Shown here piece by piece: positions 29,978 to 40,934 of a stretch of 64,000 nucleotides of DNA. Both the position numbers and the translations under genes were made by a program. Each line of letters begins with the position of its first letter. Position 1 is the first letter of the stretch. The notes below the pieces were generated by a model, which saw only the letters and a program-made list of their open reading frames with translations, ran no database searches and had not been told where the DNA came from. Location: assembly GCF_030019515.1 (NCBI RefSeq), contig NZ_JASEEQ010000006.1:124001-188000 (forward strand), written 5' to 3'. This stretch comes from Nocardioides sp. Its GTDB lineage: Bacteria > Actinomycetota > Actinomycetes > Propionibacteriales > Nocardioidaceae.

Positions 29978-30856
29978 TCAGTCGGGTGCCGGCGCGGCGG
30001 TCGGTGCGGAGCGGGTGGCGCCGACCGAGGCGACGACCACGCACACCAGGGCGATCCACTGCTCGGCGCTGAGCAGCTCGCCGAGCACCACGATGCCGGC
30101 CAGCGCGGCGGCGGCCGGCTCGAGGCTCATCAGCACGGAGAACACCGAGGGCCGCAGCGAGCGGAGCGCGACCAGCTCGCAGCTGTAGGGCACCACGGAG
30201 CTGAGCAGGCCGACGGCCGCGCCGAGCACCAGGATCCGGGGGTCGAGCAGGTCCGACCCGCCGACGCCGATCGCGAACGGCGTGAGCAGCGCGGTCGCGA
30301 CCACCGACGCCAGGGCGAGCCCGTCGAAGCCCGGCCACCGGCGCCCGGTCTGCGCGCTCAGCAGGATGTACGACGCCCACATGGCGCCGGCGAGCAGCGC
30401 GAACAGCACGCCCGCGAGGGTCAGGTCGCCGCCACCCAGGCCGAGCAGCGCGACGCCGGTCGCCGCGAGCAGCACCCACACCAGGTCGCGGGCCCGGCGG
30501 GACCCGAGCACCGCGAGCGTGAGCGGCCCGACGAACTCCAGGGTCACCGCGACCCCCAGCGGGATCCGCGCGAACGCCTGGTAGATCGCCCAGTTCATCA
30601 CCCCGAGGCTCGCGCCGAACCCGAGCACCACCAGCCAGTCCGAGCGGGACCGGCCGCGCAGCACCGGCCGCGCCAGCGCGAGCAGCACGATCGCGCTGGT
30701 CACCAGCCGCAGCCACACGATCGTCGTGGGCGCGACCTCGTCGAACAGGCTCTTGGCGACCCCGGCGCCGAACTGCACCGAGAGGATGCCGATGAGCACC
30801 AGCCAGACGGGAGAGACGGGGGAGACCGGCCCGCGCGATGAGTTCGGGTCGATCAC
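29978..30856 (-). CDS. EamA/RhtA-type DMT-superfamily exporter
   Basis: The 292-aa membrane protein has ten predicted spans made of two EamA repeats. Signatures are VWLRLVTSAIVLLALARP, FGASLGVMNWAIYQAFARIPLGVAVTLEF and VPYSCELVALRSLRPSVFSVLMSLEPAAAALAG. The second half resembles the RhtA threonine/homoserine exporter. It may export amino acids or related metabolites. The C-terminus is an Ala/Pro-rich tail. It is divergent from the BNR propeller gene. Confidence 0.9.
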   Translation of the reverse strand: MIDPNSSRGPVSPVSPVWLVLIGILSVQFGAGVAKSLFDEVAPTTIVWLRLVTSAIVLLALARPVLRGRSRSDWLVVLGFGASLGVMNWAIYQAFARIPLGVAVTLEFVGPLTLAVLGSRRARDLVWVLLAATGVALLGLGGGDLTLAGVLFALLAGAMWASYILLSAQTGRRWPGFDGLALASVVATALLTPFAIGVGGSDLLDPRILVLGAAVGLLSSVVPYSCELVALRSLRPSVFSVLMSLEPAAAALAGIVVLGELLSAEQWIALVCVVVASVGATRSAPTAAPAPD

Positions 30857-30933
30857 CCGGTCAATCTAGAAGGTTGTCCCCGGGTTGGTGCACCCTGGGC
30901 TCACGAGGGGTCGGAACAGGAGAGGAAGTGGAC

Positions 30934-32022
30934 ATGGCTGACCGGACGCTGTTGATGGTCGGGACCCGCAAGGGCCTGTGGCTCGGCACCTCGGACGAGG
31001 CGCGCACGGACTGGGAGTTCACCGGGCCGCACTGTGACATGGAGGAGGTCTACTCCTGCCTGGTCGACACCCGGTCCGATCCGCCCCGGCTGCTCGCCGG
31101 CGCCTCCTCGAGCTGGCTGGGCCCGCAGGTGCGCCGGTCCGACGACCTCGGCGCGAGCTGGCAGGAGACCCCCGGCGGTGCGATCCGCTTCCCCGACGGC
31201 AGCGACACGACCGTCGAGCGGGTCTGGCAGCTGGTGCCCGGGCCCGAGGACGGGGTCGTGTACGCCGGCACCGAGCCCGGCGCGGTCTGGCGCTCGACCG
31301 ACCGCGGCGAGACGTTCGCCCTCGAGCAGGGGCTCTGGGACCACCCCCACCGGCCGCAGTGGAACGCCGGCTTCGGCGGCCAGGCCTTCCACACGGTGCT
31401 GCCGCACCCGACCGACCCGCTCTCGGTGACCGCGGCCATCTCCACCGGCGGGGTCTACCAGACCAACGACGGCGGCCGGTCCTGGGAGCCGCGCAACCAG
31501 GGCATCCGCGCCGAGTTCCTCCCCGAGGGCCAGCAGTACCCGGAGTTCGGCCAGTGCGTCCACAAGATCACCCGGCACCCCTCGCGCCCGGAGCGGCTGT
31601 TCCTCCAGAACCACGGCGGCGTCTACCGCTCGGACGACCACGGTGGCACCTGGACCTACATCGGCGACGGCCTGCCCTCCGACTTCGGGTTCGCGATCGT
31701 CGTGCACCCCCACGAGCCGGACACGGTCTTTGTCTTCCCGAACGGCAGCGGCGACGGCCGCTACCCGCCCGGCGGCAAGGCGCGCGTGTGGCGCTCGTCC
31801 GATGCCGGCGAGACCTGGGAGGAGCTCGGCGCCGGCCTGCCGGATAGGTTCTACGTCGCGGTGATGCGCGACGCGATGTGCGTCGACGGCCACGACCGCA
31901 CCGGCCTCTACTTCGGTGCCCGCAACGGCTCGGTGTGGGGCTCGACCGACGAGGGCGGGACCTGGCGCCCGGTGGTCGACAACCTGCCCGACGTGATGGT
32001 GGTGCGCGCCGCCGCGATCTGA
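30934..32022 (+). CDS. BNR/sialidase-like beta-propeller protein
   Basis: The 362-aa protein has Asp-box/BNR blades: VRRSDDLGASWQE, VWRSTDRGETFAL, VYQTNDGGRSWEP, VYRSDDHGGTWTY, VWRSSDAGETWEE and VWGSTDEGGTWRP. This gives a six- or seven-bladed propeller. No signal peptide or membrane segment is seen. A strong ribosome site (AGGAGAGG) precedes ATG 30934. Such proteins are often labelled exo-alpha-sialidase, but the catalytic residues of real sialidases are not evident here; a binding or scaffolding role is equally possible. Confidence 0.88.
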   Translation: MADRTLLMVGTRKGLWLGTSDEARTDWEFTGPHCDMEEVYSCLVDTRSDPPRLLAGASSSWLGPQVRRSDDLGASWQETPGGAIRFPDGSDTTVERVWQLVPGPEDGVVYAGTEPGAVWRSTDRGETFALEQGLWDHPHRPQWNAGFGGQAFHTVLPHPTDPLSVTAAISTGGVYQTNDGGRSWEPRNQGIRAEFLPEGQQYPEFGQCVHKITRHPSRPERLFLQNHGGVYRSDDHGGTWTYIGDGLPSDFGFAIVVHPHEPDTVFVFPNGSGDGRYPPGGKARVWRSSDAGETWEELGAGLPDRFYVAVMRDAMCVDGHDRTGLYFGARNGSVWGSTDEGGTWRPVVDNLPDVMVVRAAAI

Positions 32023-32097
32023 GCGACGTACCTGACAGAACTGCTGCCGCCCGCGCGGAACTCCGACAGATACGCCAGGTGCGTGGCTGCGCCCGGG

Positions 32098-34677
32098 TCA
32101 GCCCTGGGCTGCGAGCGGCGGGGGCGGGTCGACGTACGCCGGCAGCTCGCCGGTCGCGTCGCTCTCCTCGGGCGGCAGGATCGGGTCGGGGACGCCCGCG
32201 GTGATCGTGCTGCCGTCGGCGCGGGTGCCGCCGGTGATCGGGTGCTCGCCGAGCAGCCCGTCGATCCGGTCGCCCTGGTCGGGCAGGTCGACGACCAGCG
32301 GGGCGTCCTTGGTCAGGACGTACTCCGTGCCGCGCACCGTCAGCGACACCTCGTCCTCGCCGGCGGCCACGACCGTGAACGTGATCCGCTCCTCGGTGAG
32401 CTCGACGAGGAGCCGCGAGCCGTGCCAGCAGATCCGGAACGTCAGCCCCGGCCAGGTGGCCGGCAGGCGCGGGTCGAAGCTGAGCCGACCGCCGTGGTCG
32501 CGCATGCCGCCGAACCCGAAGACCAGCGCGGTCCACACGCCGCCGGTCGAGGCGATGTGCAGCCCGTCGAGGGTGTTGCCGTGCAGGTTCGCGAGGTCGA
32601 CGTAGAGCGACTCGTGGAAGTAGTGCAGCGCCGCCTCGTGGTAGCCGACCTCTGCGGCGATCACCGACTGCACCACCGCCGAGAGCGTCGAGTCGCCGGT
32701 GGTGATCGGGTCGTAGTACTCGAAGTCGGCGCGCTTCTCCTCGAGGGTGAAGCGGTCGCCCTGCAGCAGCAGCGCCAGCACGACGTCGGCCTGCTTGAGC
32801 ACCTGGAACCGGTAGATCACCAGCGGGTGGTAGTGCAGCAGCAGCGGACGCAGCTCGGCCGGGGTGCGCGACAGGTCCCACACCTCGCGGTCGAGGAAGT
32901 AGTCGTCCTGCGGGTGGATGCCGAGCCCCTCGTCGTACGGGATCGTCATGCCCTTCGCGCAGGCCCGCCACTCCGCGACCTCGTCGGGGTCCACGCGCAG
33001 CCGCGCGACCACGCGCCCGTAGTCGTCGGGGTGGTGCGCGCGGATCCACTCCAGCGACTCCACGGCCTGCTCGAGGTTGAAGCGCGCCATCACGTTCGTG
33101 AACAGGTTGTTGTTGACGACGGTCGTGTACTCGTCGGGCCCGGTGACGCCGTGGATGTGGAACGTCGGCCCGCCGTTGCTGCGCCAGAACCCGAGGTCGG
33201 CCCACATCCGGGCGGTCTCGACCAGGATGTCGATGCCCTCGCGGATCAGGAAGCCGTGGTCGCCGGTCGCCCGGACGTACTTGACGAGCGCGTAGGCGAT
33301 GTCCGCGTCGATGTGCACCTGCGCCGACCCGGCGGCGTAGTACGCCGAGGCCTCCTCGCCGTTGATCGTGCGCCACGGGTACATCGCGCCGCTCTGCGCC
33401 ATCTCGCGGGCCCGCTCCCGGGCCGCCGGCAGCATCACCGAGCGGAAGTGCAGCGCGTTGAGCGCCACCGCGGGCCGGGTGTAGCTGAGGAACGGGATCA
33501 CGTAGATCTCGGTGTCCCAGAAGTAGTGGCCCTCGTAGCCGGACCCGGTCACGCCCTTGGCCGGTACGCCGAGCCCGTCGATGCGCCCGGTGGCCTGGGC
33601 GAGGCCGAACAGGTTGAAGCGGATCGCCTGCTGGACCGCGCGGTGCTCGGGGGTGCTGCCGGCGATCTCGACGTCGGCGGTGTCCCAGAAGTCGGTGAAC
33701 CAGGCGCGCTGGTCGGCCAGGTAGTACTCCACCCCGTGCCGCCGGGCCCGGTCGAGCGTGCGGTCGCAGCGGTCGGAGAGCTCGCGGACCGGCGCGACCC
33801 GGGAGGTGTGGTAGGCGACCGTCTTCTCCAGCCGCATGGTGGTGCCCTGGGTCGCGTCGATCCGGATCACCGTCTTGGCCTGGTCGTCCGTGCACCGCGG
33901 CAGCGCCTCGTGCACGTCGGTCGTCCGCAGCACGTGGTCGGCGGCGACCGCGATCGTCATCCCCGAGTGGGCGCACTGGTAGCCCAGGCCCATCCGGTCG
34001 TCGGTGGCGTAGCTGGCCCGGGGCAGCAGCACCCGCTCGCCGAACGCCGCCGCGCGGCGTGGGTCGACCACGTCGCCCGGCACCGGGTGCACGGCGCGGT
34101 ACTCGTCCAGGCCGTCCTGCCGGTTCAGGATCTGCGAGGAGACCACCACGGGCGCGTCGCCGCTGAGCATCTCGACCTCGAGGGTCATCACCGCCAGGTG
34201 CCGCTGCGACATCGAGACCATCCGGGTGGAGTCGATGCGGACCCGCTTGCCGGACGGCGTGCGCCAGATCAGGTGCCGCCGCAGGATGCCGTCGCGGAAG
34301 TCGAGCCGCCGCTCGTAGTACTCCAGGTCCGCGGTCCCGAACGTGAGCGGCTCGTCGTCGACGTAGATCTTGAGGACCTTGGTGTCCGGCGCGTTCACGA
34401 TCGTCTGGCCGGTGCGCGCGAAGCCGAACGCCGACTCGGCATGCCGGATCGGCCAGGTCTCGTGGAACCCGTTCACGAAGGTGCCGTGGGCGTACGCCGG
34501 GCGGCCCTCCTCGGGGTTGCCGCGCATGCCGAGGTAGCCGTTGCCGACCGCGAACAGCGTCTCGGTCACGCCCAGGTCGTCGGGGCGGTAGCCGGTCTCG
34601 ACCAGCGCCCACGGATCGGCGGGGAACCGGCCCCGGTCGAGCGGGTCGGGATCCACCCGGCGGTGGTGCGTCGTCAC
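32098..34677 (-). CDS. Glycoside hydrolase family 65 disaccharide phosphorylase
   Basis: The 859-aa enzyme is of the family that splits maltose, trehalose or kojibiose with phosphate to give beta-glucose-1-phosphate. The N-terminal super-sandwich domain begins near [28 protein letters not shown]. The (alpha/alpha)6 barrel carries [15 protein letters not shown] and the catalytic Glu in [15 protein letters not shown]. Phosphate-binding residues follow near [16 protein letters not shown] 34677 overlaps the beta-phosphoglucomutase stop by 4 nt, so product glucose-1-phosphate is passed to the adjacent mutase. The exact disaccharide is not assignable. Confidence 0.93.
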   Translation of the reverse strand: MTTHHRRVDPDPLDRGRFPADPWALVETGYRPDDLGVTETLFAVGNGYLGMRGNPEEGRPAYAHGTFVNGFHETWPIRHAESAFGFARTGQTIVNAPDTKVLKIYVDDEPLTFGTADLEYYERRLDFRDGILRRHLIWRTPSGKRVRIDSTRMVSMSQRHLAVMTLEVEMLSGDAPVVVSSQILNRQDGLDEYRAVHPVPGDVVDPRRAAAFGERVLLPRASYATDDRMGLGYQCAHSGMTIAVAADHVLRTTDVHEALPRCTDDQAKTVIRIDATQGTTMRLEKTVAYHTSRVAPVRELSDRCDRTLDRARRHGVEYYLADQRAWFTDFWDTADVEIAGSTPEHRAVQQAIRFNLFGLAQATGRIDGLGVPAKGVTGSGYEGHYFWDTEIYVIPFLSYTRPAVALNALHFRSVMLPAARERAREMAQSGAMYPWRTINGEEASAYYAAGSAQVHIDADIAYALVKYVRATGDHGFLIREGIDILVETARMWADLGFWRSNGGPTFHIHGVTGPDEYTTVVNNNLFTNVMARFNLEQAVESLEWIRAHHPDDYGRVVARLRVDPDEVAEWRACAKGMTIPYDEGLGIHPQDDYFLDREVWDLSRTPAELRPLLLHYHPLVIYRFQVLKQADVVLALLLQGDRFTLEEKRADFEYYDPITTGDSTLSAVVQSVIAAEVGYHEAALHYFHESLYVDLANLHGNTLDGLHIASTGGVWTALVFGFGGMRDHGGRLSFDPRLPATWPGLTFRICWHGSRLLVELTEERITFTVVAAGEDEVSLTVRGTEYVLTKDAPLVVDLPDQGDRIDGLLGEHPITGGTRADGSTITAGVPDPILPPEESDATGELPAYVDPPPPLAAQG

Positions 34678-35423
34678 GCGGGGTCACCCGCGCCCGGCAC
34701 CAGCTCGGCCAGGTCGGACACGACCGTGTCGGCGCCGGCCGCGGCCAGCGTCTCGGGACCGGCGCCCCGGTCGACGCCGATCACCAGCCCGAAGCCCCCG
34801 GCTGCACCCGCGCGCACCCCCGACACCGCATCCTCCAGCACCACGGTCCGATCGGCCGCTGCGCCCAGGTCCTGAGCGGCTGCGAGGAAGGTGTCGGGCG
34901 CGGGCTTGCCGGGCAAGCCGCGCTCGGTGGCGACGGCGCCGCTCATCACGGTGCGGAACCGGCCGGCGAGGCCGGCCGCCTCCAGGACCGCGGGGGCGTT
35001 CGCCGAGGACGACACGACACCGAGGGGCAGGCGGAGCTGCTCGAGGTGGTCCAGCAGCAGCACCGAGCCCGGGTACGCCGCGACCCCGTCGCGCTCGAGC
35101 ACCACGTTGAACGCGTCGTTCTTGCGGTTGCCGAGCCCGCACACGGTGTCGGCCGACGGCGGGTCGTCCGGGGTCCCCTCGGGCAGCGCGATGCCCCGCG
35201 AGGACAGGAAGTCGCGGACCCCGTCGTACCGCGGCTTGCCGTCGACCTGGGCGAAGTAGTCGACCTCGGTGTACGGCGAGGCGTCGCCCGGACCCTCGTA
35301 GGCCGCCAGGAACGCGTTGAACATGTCCGACCAGGCGCGCATGTGGACCTCGGCGGTGGGGGTGACCACACCGTCCAGGTCGAAGAGCACTGCGTCGTAC
35401 CTGCGCCAGCTCACCGAAGTCAC
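34674..35423 (-). CDS. pgmB: Beta-phosphoglucomutase-like HAD phosphatase/mutase
   Basis: The 249-aa HAD protein has motif I FDLDGVV (nucleophile and acid Asp), motif II SSSAN, motif III Lys in GKPAPD and motif [11 protein letters not shown] cap domain of about 80 residues holds the expected [14 protein letters not shown] substrate loop. It would turn beta-glucose-1-phosphate from the coupled GH65 enzyme into glucose-6-phosphate. The start is a GTG just after a divergent region shared with ilvD. Confidence 0.92.
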   Translation of the reverse strand: MTSVSWRRYDAVLFDLDGVVTPTAEVHMRAWSDMFNAFLAAYEGPGDASPYTEVDYFAQVDGKPRYDGVRDFLSSRGIALPEGTPDDPPSADTVCGLGNRKNDAFNVVLERDGVAAYPGSVLLLDHLEQLRLPLGVVSSSANAPAVLEAAGLAGRFRTVMSGAVATERGLPGKPAPDTFLAAAQDLGAAADRTVVLEDAVSGVRAGAAGGFGLVIGVDRGAGPETLAAAGADTVVSDLAELVPGAGDPA

Positions 35424-35495
35424 CCCGAAAGGCTAGGGCTTCTCGGTGGTCGAGCCCACCGAGCCCCCAGGTGTGCCGACCAATATCCTGGGCGC

Positions 35496-37190
35496 ATGAC
35501 CGAGCCCACCTCCCGCCCCGACATCAAGCCCCGCTCCCGCGACGTCACCGACGGCCTGGAGAAGGCCGCCGCGCGCGGCATGCTGCGGGCGGTAGGCATG
35601 GGCGACGAGGACTTCGCGAAGCCGCAGATCGGCGTGGGCTCGAGCTGGAACGAGATCACCCCGTGCAACCTGTCGCTGGACCGGCTCGCCAAGGCCGTCA
35701 AGAACGGTGTGCACGCGGCCGGCGGCTACCCGCTCGAGTTCGGCACCATCTCGGTCTCCGACGGCATCTCGATGGGCCACGAGGGCATGCACTTCTCACT
35801 GGTCTCGCGCGAGGTGATCGCCGACTCCGTGGAGACGGTGATGATGGCCGAGCGGCTCGACGGCTCGGTGCTGCTCGCCGGCTGCGACAAGTCGCTGCCC
35901 GGCATGATGATGGCCGCCGCGCGCCTCGACCTCGCCAGCGTCTTCCTGTACGCCGGCTCCACGATGCCCGGCCAGGTCGACGGCAACGACGTGACGATCA
36001 TCGACGCGTTCGAGGCCGTCGGGGCGTGCCTGGCCGGCAAGATCACCCGTGCCGAGGTCGACCGCATCGAGCGCGCGATCTGTCCGGGGGAGGGCGCCTG
36101 CGGCGGCATGTACACCGCGAACACGATGGCCTCGGTCGCCGAGGCGATCGGCATGTCCCTGCCCGGCTCGGCGGCCCCGCCGGCCGTCGACCGACGCCGC
36201 GACGGGTTCGCCCACCGCTCGGGCGAGGCCGTGGTCGACCTGCTGCGCCAGGGCATCACCGCCCGCCAGATCATGACCCGCGAGGCGTTCGAGAACGCGA
36301 TCACCGTCGTGATGGCGCTCGGCGGCTCGACCAACGCCGTGCTCCACCTGCTGGCCATGGCCCGCGAGGCCGACGTCGACCTCACCATCGACGACTTCAA
36401 CCGCGTCGGCGACAAGGTCCCGCACCTGGGCGACCTGAAGCCGTTCGGCAAGTACGTCATGAACGACGTCGACAAGATCGGCGGCATCCCCGTGGTGATG
36501 AAGGCGCTGCTCGACGCCGGCCTCATGCACGGCGACGCGCTCACGGTCACCGGCAAGACCCTCGCCGAGAACCTCGAGGACCTCGCGCCGCCGGCCCTCG
36601 ACGACGAGGTCATCCGCAGCCTGGACCGGCCGATCCACAAGACCGGCGGCCTCACGATCCTCAAGGGCTCGCTCGCCCCCGAGGGTGCCGTGGTCAAGAC
36701 CGCCGGCTTCGACGACTCGGTCTTCACCGGCACCGCCCGGGTCTTCGACGGCGAGCGCGCCGCGATGGACGCGCTCGAGGCCGGCGAGATCAAGGCCCGC
36801 GACGTCGTGGTGATCCGCTACGAGGGACCCAAGGGCGGGCCCGGGATGCGCGAGATGCTCGCGATCACCGGCGCGATCAAGGGCGCCGGCCTCGGCAAGG
36901 ACGTGCTGCTGATCACCGACGGCCGCTTCTCGGGCGGTACCACGGGTCTGTGCGTCGGCCACATCGCGCCGGAGGCCGTCGACGGCGGGCCGATCGCGTT
37001 CGTGCGCGACGGCGACCAGATCACCCTCGACGTCGCCAATCGGCTGCTCGAGGTCGAGATCGGCGATCAGGCGGAGTGGGAGCAGCGCAAGGTCGGCTGG
37101 GAGCCCAACCCGCCCAAGTACACCCGGGGCGTGCTCGGCAAGTACGCCAAGATCGTCCAGTCGGCCGCCCACGGCGCCATCACCGGCTGA
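35496..37190 (+). CDS. ilvD: Dihydroxy-acid dehydratase
   Basis: IlvD dehydrates 2,3-dihydroxy acids in valine/isoleucine synthesis. The 564-aa enzyme has the Fe-S ligands and signature segments [12 protein letters not shown] near residues 128-139, [16 protein letters not shown] near 195 and [20 protein letters not shown] near the C-terminus. ATG 35496 begins a typical N-terminus ([20 protein letters not shown]). It lies 7.6 kb away from ilvBNC, so the pathway is split. Its last 11 nt overlap the end of the convergent epimerase gene. Confidence 0.96.
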   Translation: MTEPTSRPDIKPRSRDVTDGLEKAAARGMLRAVGMGDEDFAKPQIGVGSSWNEITPCNLSLDRLAKAVKNGVHAAGGYPLEFGTISVSDGISMGHEGMHFSLVSREVIADSVETVMMAERLDGSVLLAGCDKSLPGMMMAAARLDLASVFLYAGSTMPGQVDGNDVTIIDAFEAVGACLAGKITRAEVDRIERAICPGEGACGGMYTANTMASVAEAIGMSLPGSAAPPAVDRRRDGFAHRSGEAVVDLLRQGITARQIMTREAFENAITVVMALGGSTNAVLHLLAMAREADVDLTIDDFNRVGDKVPHLGDLKPFGKYVMNDVDKIGGIPVVMKALLDAGLMHGDALTVTGKTLAENLEDLAPPALDDEVIRSLDRPIHKTGGLTILKGSLAPEGAVVKTAGFDDSVFTGTARVFDGERAAMDALEAGEIKARDVVVIRYEGPKGGPGMREMLAITGAIKGAGLGKDVLLITDGRFSGGTTGLCVGHIAPEAVDGGPIAFVRDGDQITLDVANRLLEVEIGDQAEWEQRKVGWEPNPPKYTRGVLGKYAKIVQSAAHGAITG

Positions 37191-38079
37191 GGACGCAGCC
37201 TCCCGCGACGGTGAACGAGGCCCGATGGGTCTCGCCCGGCTCGAGCACGACCAGGTCGACGCCGGTGCGGAACGCGTCCGGCGGGCAGGTCGTCGGCTCG
37301 ACCGCCAGCGAGCGGCGCGGCGGGTCGTGGGTGTCGGAGGTGAACACGTGTACCCAGCCGAAGCCGTCGTCGAGGGTGAGCGTCACGGCGCGCCCCTCCG
37401 GGTCGGTGATCGTCACGACGCGGTCGGTCAGCCCGCCGAACGGGTGGTCGATGACCGCGTCGCCGACGAGCCGGCCCTCGCGGAAGTCGTACGCCGTCCC
37501 GGCCACCGGCTGCGCCGGTCGGGCGAGGCCGCGCTCGTCCATCGGGCACCACGTGGTCGCCGGGATCTGCAGGGTCAGCTCGTCGACCGGCCGGTCGAAG
37601 GTGAAGTACGGGTGGTGCCCGGTGCCGTACGGCGCGGCCGTGGGGCCGGCGTTGGTGGCCGCGAGGGTGACCCGCAGGCCGGTGTCGGTGAGCTCGTAGT
37701 CGACCGCCAGGTCGAGCGGGAACGGGTACCCGGCCTGCGGGACCAGGGCGAGCCGCAGGGAGGCGTGCGTGTCGTCGTGGTGGGCGAGCGTCCACTCCAC
37801 CCAGCCCGCGAGGCCGTGCAGGGCGTTACCGCGCTCGGGCTCGGTCAGCGGCAGCCGGAGCCGCCGGCCGCCGAACTCGTAGGCCCCGTCGCCGACCCGG
37901 TTCGGCCACGGCATCAGCACCCAGCCGCGGTAGTCCGGGCACACCTGACCCGCCGGGTAGCCGGCCAGCAGCGGGCGCCCGTCGTACGACAGCGACCGGA
38001 GGCCGGCGCCGACGGTGACGACCTCGGCGCGGTAGGGGCCGTGGGCGAGGACGAGGTTCTGGCCGGCCGGATCACGCAC
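37180..38079 (-). CDS. Aldose 1-epimerase
   Basis: The 299-aa mutarotase-fold protein has a catalytic His in [10 protein letters not shown] near residue 95, a second His in [10 protein letters not shown] near 155, and the base Glu in [13 protein letters not shown] near 270. No signal peptide is seen, so it interconverts sugar anomers in the cytoplasm. It starts at a GTG, divergent from the xylulokinase gene, and overlaps the end of ilvD by 11 nt. Confidence 0.92.
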   Translation of the reverse strand: MRDPAGQNLVLAHGPYRAEVVTVGAGLRSLSYDGRPLLAGYPAGQVCPDYRGWVLMPWPNRVGDGAYEFGGRRLRLPLTEPERGNALHGLAGWVEWTLAHHDDTHASLRLALVPQAGYPFPLDLAVDYELTDTGLRVTLAATNAGPTAAPYGTGHHPYFTFDRPVDELTLQIPATTWCPMDERGLARPAQPVAGTAYDFREGRLVGDAVIDHPFGGLTDRVVTITDPEGRAVTLTLDDGFGWVHVFTSDTHDPPRRSLAVEPTTCPPDAFRTGVDLVVLEPGETHRASFTVAGGCVLSR

Positions 38080-38140
38080 ACGTCAACCCTAGAGCCGCCC
38101 TTCGCACACGCTCCCACGGCGCTCCGACTACCCTCGGCTC

Positions 38141-39568
38141 GTGGCACTCGTCGCGGGGGTAGACACCTCCACCCAGTCCTGCAAGATCGTCGTCTGTGAC
38201 GCGGAGAGCGGCGAGCTCGTCCGCAGCGGCGCCGCCCCCCATCCGGACGGCACCGAGGTGCACCCGGACGCCTGGTGGGACGCCTTCCAGCAGGCGCGGG
38301 CGGCCGCCGGCGGGCTCGACGACGTCGAGGCGATCGCCGTCGGCGGGCAGCAGCACGGCATGGTCTGCCTCGACGAGCGGGGCGCCGTCGTCCGTCCGGC
38401 GCTGCTGTGGAACGACACCCGCTCCGCGCAGGCCGCGCGCGACCTGATCGACGAGCTCGGCGGCCCGGCCGCCTGGGTCGACGCCGTCGGGCTGGTCCCG
38501 GTCGCGTCGTTCACGGTCACCAAGCTGCGCTGGCTGGCGCGCCACGAGCCCGAGAACGCCGCTCGGACGGCGGCGGTCTGCCTGCCCCACGACTGGCTCA
38601 CCTGGAGGCTCGCCGGCCACCCCGGACCGGACGGGCGGGGCCTCGACGCCCTCGCCACCGACCGCGGCGACGCGAGCGGCACCGGCTACTGGTCGCCCAC
38701 GACCGGCCAAGGAAATCTGGGGGAGTACCGCCGCGACCTGCTCGAGCTCGGCCTGGGTCACGACGCGGTGCTGCCGCGGGTGCTCGGCCCCGCGGAGGCC
38801 GCCGGCCGGACGCCCGCCGGCCAGCTGCTCGGCCCCGGCACCGGTGACAACGCCGCCAGCGCGCTGGGCCTCGGCGCCGTCTCGGGCGACGTGATCGTCT
38901 CGATCGGCACGTCCGGGGTGGCGTGCGCGGTCGCGGACCAGCCGGTCGGCGACGTCTCCGGCGCCGTCGCCGGGTTCGCCGACGCCACCGGCCGGTTCCT
39001 GCCGCTGGTCGCGACCATGAACGCCGCGCGCGTGCTCGCGGCCGCCGAGCGGATCCTCGGCGTCGACCACGACGAGTTCTCCGAGCTCGCGCTGTCCGCG
39101 CCCGCCGGCGCCGGCGGGATGGTGCTGGTGCCCTACCTCGAGGGCGAGCGCACCCCGAACCGGCCCGACGCCACCGGTGCCCTGCACGGCATGCGGCTGG
39201 AGACCACTGACCCGGCGCATCTTGCCCGCGCCGCGGTCGAGGGCATGTTGTGCGGCCTGGCGGACGCGGTGGACGCCGTCCGGGCCCTCGGCACCCCGGT
39301 CGAGCGGATCATCCTGGTCGGCGGCGCGGCCCGCTCCCGGGCGGTCCGCGAGATCGCCTCGGCCGTGCTCGGGCTCCCGGTCACGGTCCCGCAGCCGGGG
39401 GAGTACGTCGCCCGTGGCGCGGCCCGTCAGGCCGCCTGGGTGCTCTCGGGCGGCGCGGAGCCGCCGCAGTGGCCGCTGGCCGACGTGGTCGCCACCGAGG
39501 TCGAGCCGACCCCGCAGGTGCGGGCCCGGTACGCCGAGGTCCGCGACCTGACGGCGACCCGCCCGTGA
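38141..39568 (+). CDS. xylB: Xylulokinase
   Basis: The FGGY kinase phosphorylates D-xylulose. In 475 aa it has the ATP-binding N-terminal strand [15 protein letters not shown], substrate motif [11 protein letters not shown] near residues 68-78 and [13 protein letters not shown] with the catalytic base Asp near 240. It also has IGTSGV and the C-terminal FGGY-type GGAARSR. The start is a GTG with no strong ribosome site. No xylose isomerase is nearby; the downstream kynureninase is coupled by a 4-nt overlap. A 17-base run identical to part of the intergenic 32-bp repeat lies at 39213-39229. Confidence 0.92.
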   Translation: MALVAGVDTSTQSCKIVVCDAESGELVRSGAAPHPDGTEVHPDAWWDAFQQARAAAGGLDDVEAIAVGGQQHGMVCLDERGAVVRPALLWNDTRSAQAARDLIDELGGPAAWVDAVGLVPVASFTVTKLRWLARHEPENAARTAAVCLPHDWLTWRLAGHPGPDGRGLDALATDRGDASGTGYWSPTTGQGNLGEYRRDLLELGLGHDAVLPRVLGPAEAAGRTPAGQLLGPGTGDNAASALGLGAVSGDVIVSIGTSGVACAVADQPVGDVSGAVAGFADATGRFLPLVATMNAARVLAAAERILGVDHDEFSELALSAPAGAGGMVLVPYLEGERTPNRPDATGALHGMRLETTDPAHLARAAVEGMLCGLADAVDAVRALGTPVERIILVGGAARSRAVREIASAVLGLPVTVPQPGEYVARGAARQAAWVLSGGAEPPQWPLADVVATEVEPTPQVRARYAEVRDLTATRP

Positions 39569-40782
39569 CCGGTCGGGCCACCCAGCACGCCGAGCGGCTC
39601 GACGCCGTCGACCCGCTGGCGTCGTACCGCGACCGCTTCGTCGGCGCCGACCAGCCGCTCGTCTACTTCGACGGCAACTCGCTGGGCCGGCCGCTGGCGG
39701 TGACCGGCCCGCGGCTCGCGGCGTTCGTGGAGCAGGAGTGGGGTGGCCGCCTGATCCGCGGCTGGGACGAGCGGTGGTTCGAGCTGCCGCAGGTGCTCGG
39801 CGACGACCTGGGCCGGGTGGTGCTCGGCGCGGCGCCCGGCCAGACGGTCGTCGGCGACTCGACCACAGTGCTGCTCTACAAGCTGATGCGCGCGGCGGTC
39901 GCGGCCCGCCCGGGGCGCACCGAGATCGTGATCGACCGCGACAACTTCCCGACCGACCGGTACGTCGCGGCCGGGGTTGCTCAGGAGTGCGGGCTGACGC
40001 TGCGCTGGATCGAGGTCGACCCGGCCGCCGGGGTCACGGCGTCGCTGCTGGAGGCCGTGGTCGGACCGGCGACGGCGCTGGTGGTGCTCTCGCACGTCGC
40101 CTACCGCTCGGCCTGGCTCGCCGACCTGCCGGAGCTGACCCGGATCGCCCAGGACGCCGGCGCGCTGGTGCTGTGGGACCTGTGCCATTCCGTGGCCTCG
40201 GTGCCGATCGCGCTCGACGAGGCCGGCGCGGACCTGGCGGTCGGCTGCACCTACAAGTACCTCAACGGCGGCCCCGGCTCGCCGGCCTTCGCCTACGTCG
40301 CGCAGCGGCACCTCGAGGAGCTGACCCAGCCGATCCAGGGGTGGATGGGCGCCGCGGACCCGTTCCTCATGGGGCCGTCCTACGCCCCGGCGGCCGGCGT
40401 GCGCCGGTTCCTCTCCGGCACCCCTCCCATCGTCGGGATGCTGGCCATCCAGGACATGCTCGGCCTCGTCGAGGAGGCCGGCATGGACGCGGTGCGCGCC
40501 AAGTCGGTGGCGCTCACGTCGTACGCCGTCGAGGTCGCCGACGCGCTGCCCGGCCCGCTCGGGGTCGTGCTCGCCTCGCCGCGCGACCCGGACCGGCGGG
40601 GCGGCCACGTGACGCTCAACCACCCGCGGATGCGCGAGGTCACCGCGGCCCTGTGGGAGCGCGACGTGATCCCCGACTACCGCGACCCGCACGGGCTGCG
40701 TATCGGGCTGTCGCCCTTGTCCACGTCGTTCGCCGAGGTGCGGGCCGGCCTCGAGGCCGTGCGCGAGGTCCTCGAGGCCTGA
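39565..40782 (+). CDS. kynU: Kynureninase
   Basis: The 405-aa PLP enzyme cleaves kynurenine to anthranilate and alanine. Visible signatures are [55 protein letters not shown] and the PLP-Lys segment [16 protein letters not shown] near residue 230. Length is normal. GTG 39565 overlaps the xylB stop by 4 nt, an unusual partner. No other kynurenine genes (tdo, kynA, kmo) are in the window. The gene ends in a hairpin cluster. Confidence 0.93.
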   Translation: MTGRATQHAERLDAVDPLASYRDRFVGADQPLVYFDGNSLGRPLAVTGPRLAAFVEQEWGGRLIRGWDERWFELPQVLGDDLGRVVLGAAPGQTVVGDSTTVLLYKLMRAAVAARPGRTEIVIDRDNFPTDRYVAAGVAQECGLTLRWIEVDPAAGVTASLLEAVVGPATALVVLSHVAYRSAWLADLPELTRIAQDAGALVLWDLCHSVASVPIALDEAGADLAVGCTYKYLNGGPGSPAFAYVAQRHLEELTQPIQGWMGAADPFLMGPSYAPAAGVRRFLSGTPPIVGMLAIQDMLGLVEEAGMDAVRAKSVALTSYAVEVADALPGPLGVVLASPRDPDRRGGHVTLNHPRMREVTAALWERDVIPDYRDPHGLRIGLSPLSTSFAEVRAGLEAVREVLEA

Positions 40783-40804
40783 GGGCCGGACTGTTCGGGC
40801 AAAG

Positions 40805-40866
40805 CCTGCACTGTTCGGCCGAAGTTTCGGCCGAACAGTGCAGGTTTCCCCGGGTACCCGGGGAAA
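40805..40866. terminator. Paired palindromic hairpins between convergent genes
   Basis: A 19-bp perfect inverted repeat with a 2-nt centre (40805-40823 and 40826-40844) is followed directly by a 22-bp perfect palindrome (40845-40866, tttccccgggtacccggggaaa). They sit between the convergent kynU and CHRD-like genes. Both are strand-symmetric and can end transcripts in either direction. Confidence 0.75.
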
Positions 40867-40934
40867 CCGACAGCCGGGCCGCTCGCACTCCACGCAGCCG
40901 GTCCCGCGGCGGTGGAGCCGGCCCGACTCGCTGC

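Noticed and set aside
32023..32097. Terminator between the BNR and GH65 genes
   Set aside because: Only weak, scattered complementarity is visible and no convincing stem could be built.
31568..34687. Long minus-strand frame overlapping the BNR gene and the GH65 gene in another frame
   Set aside because: The translation is Arg/Pro/Gly-rich without domains, and the GH65 frame has complete family motifs.
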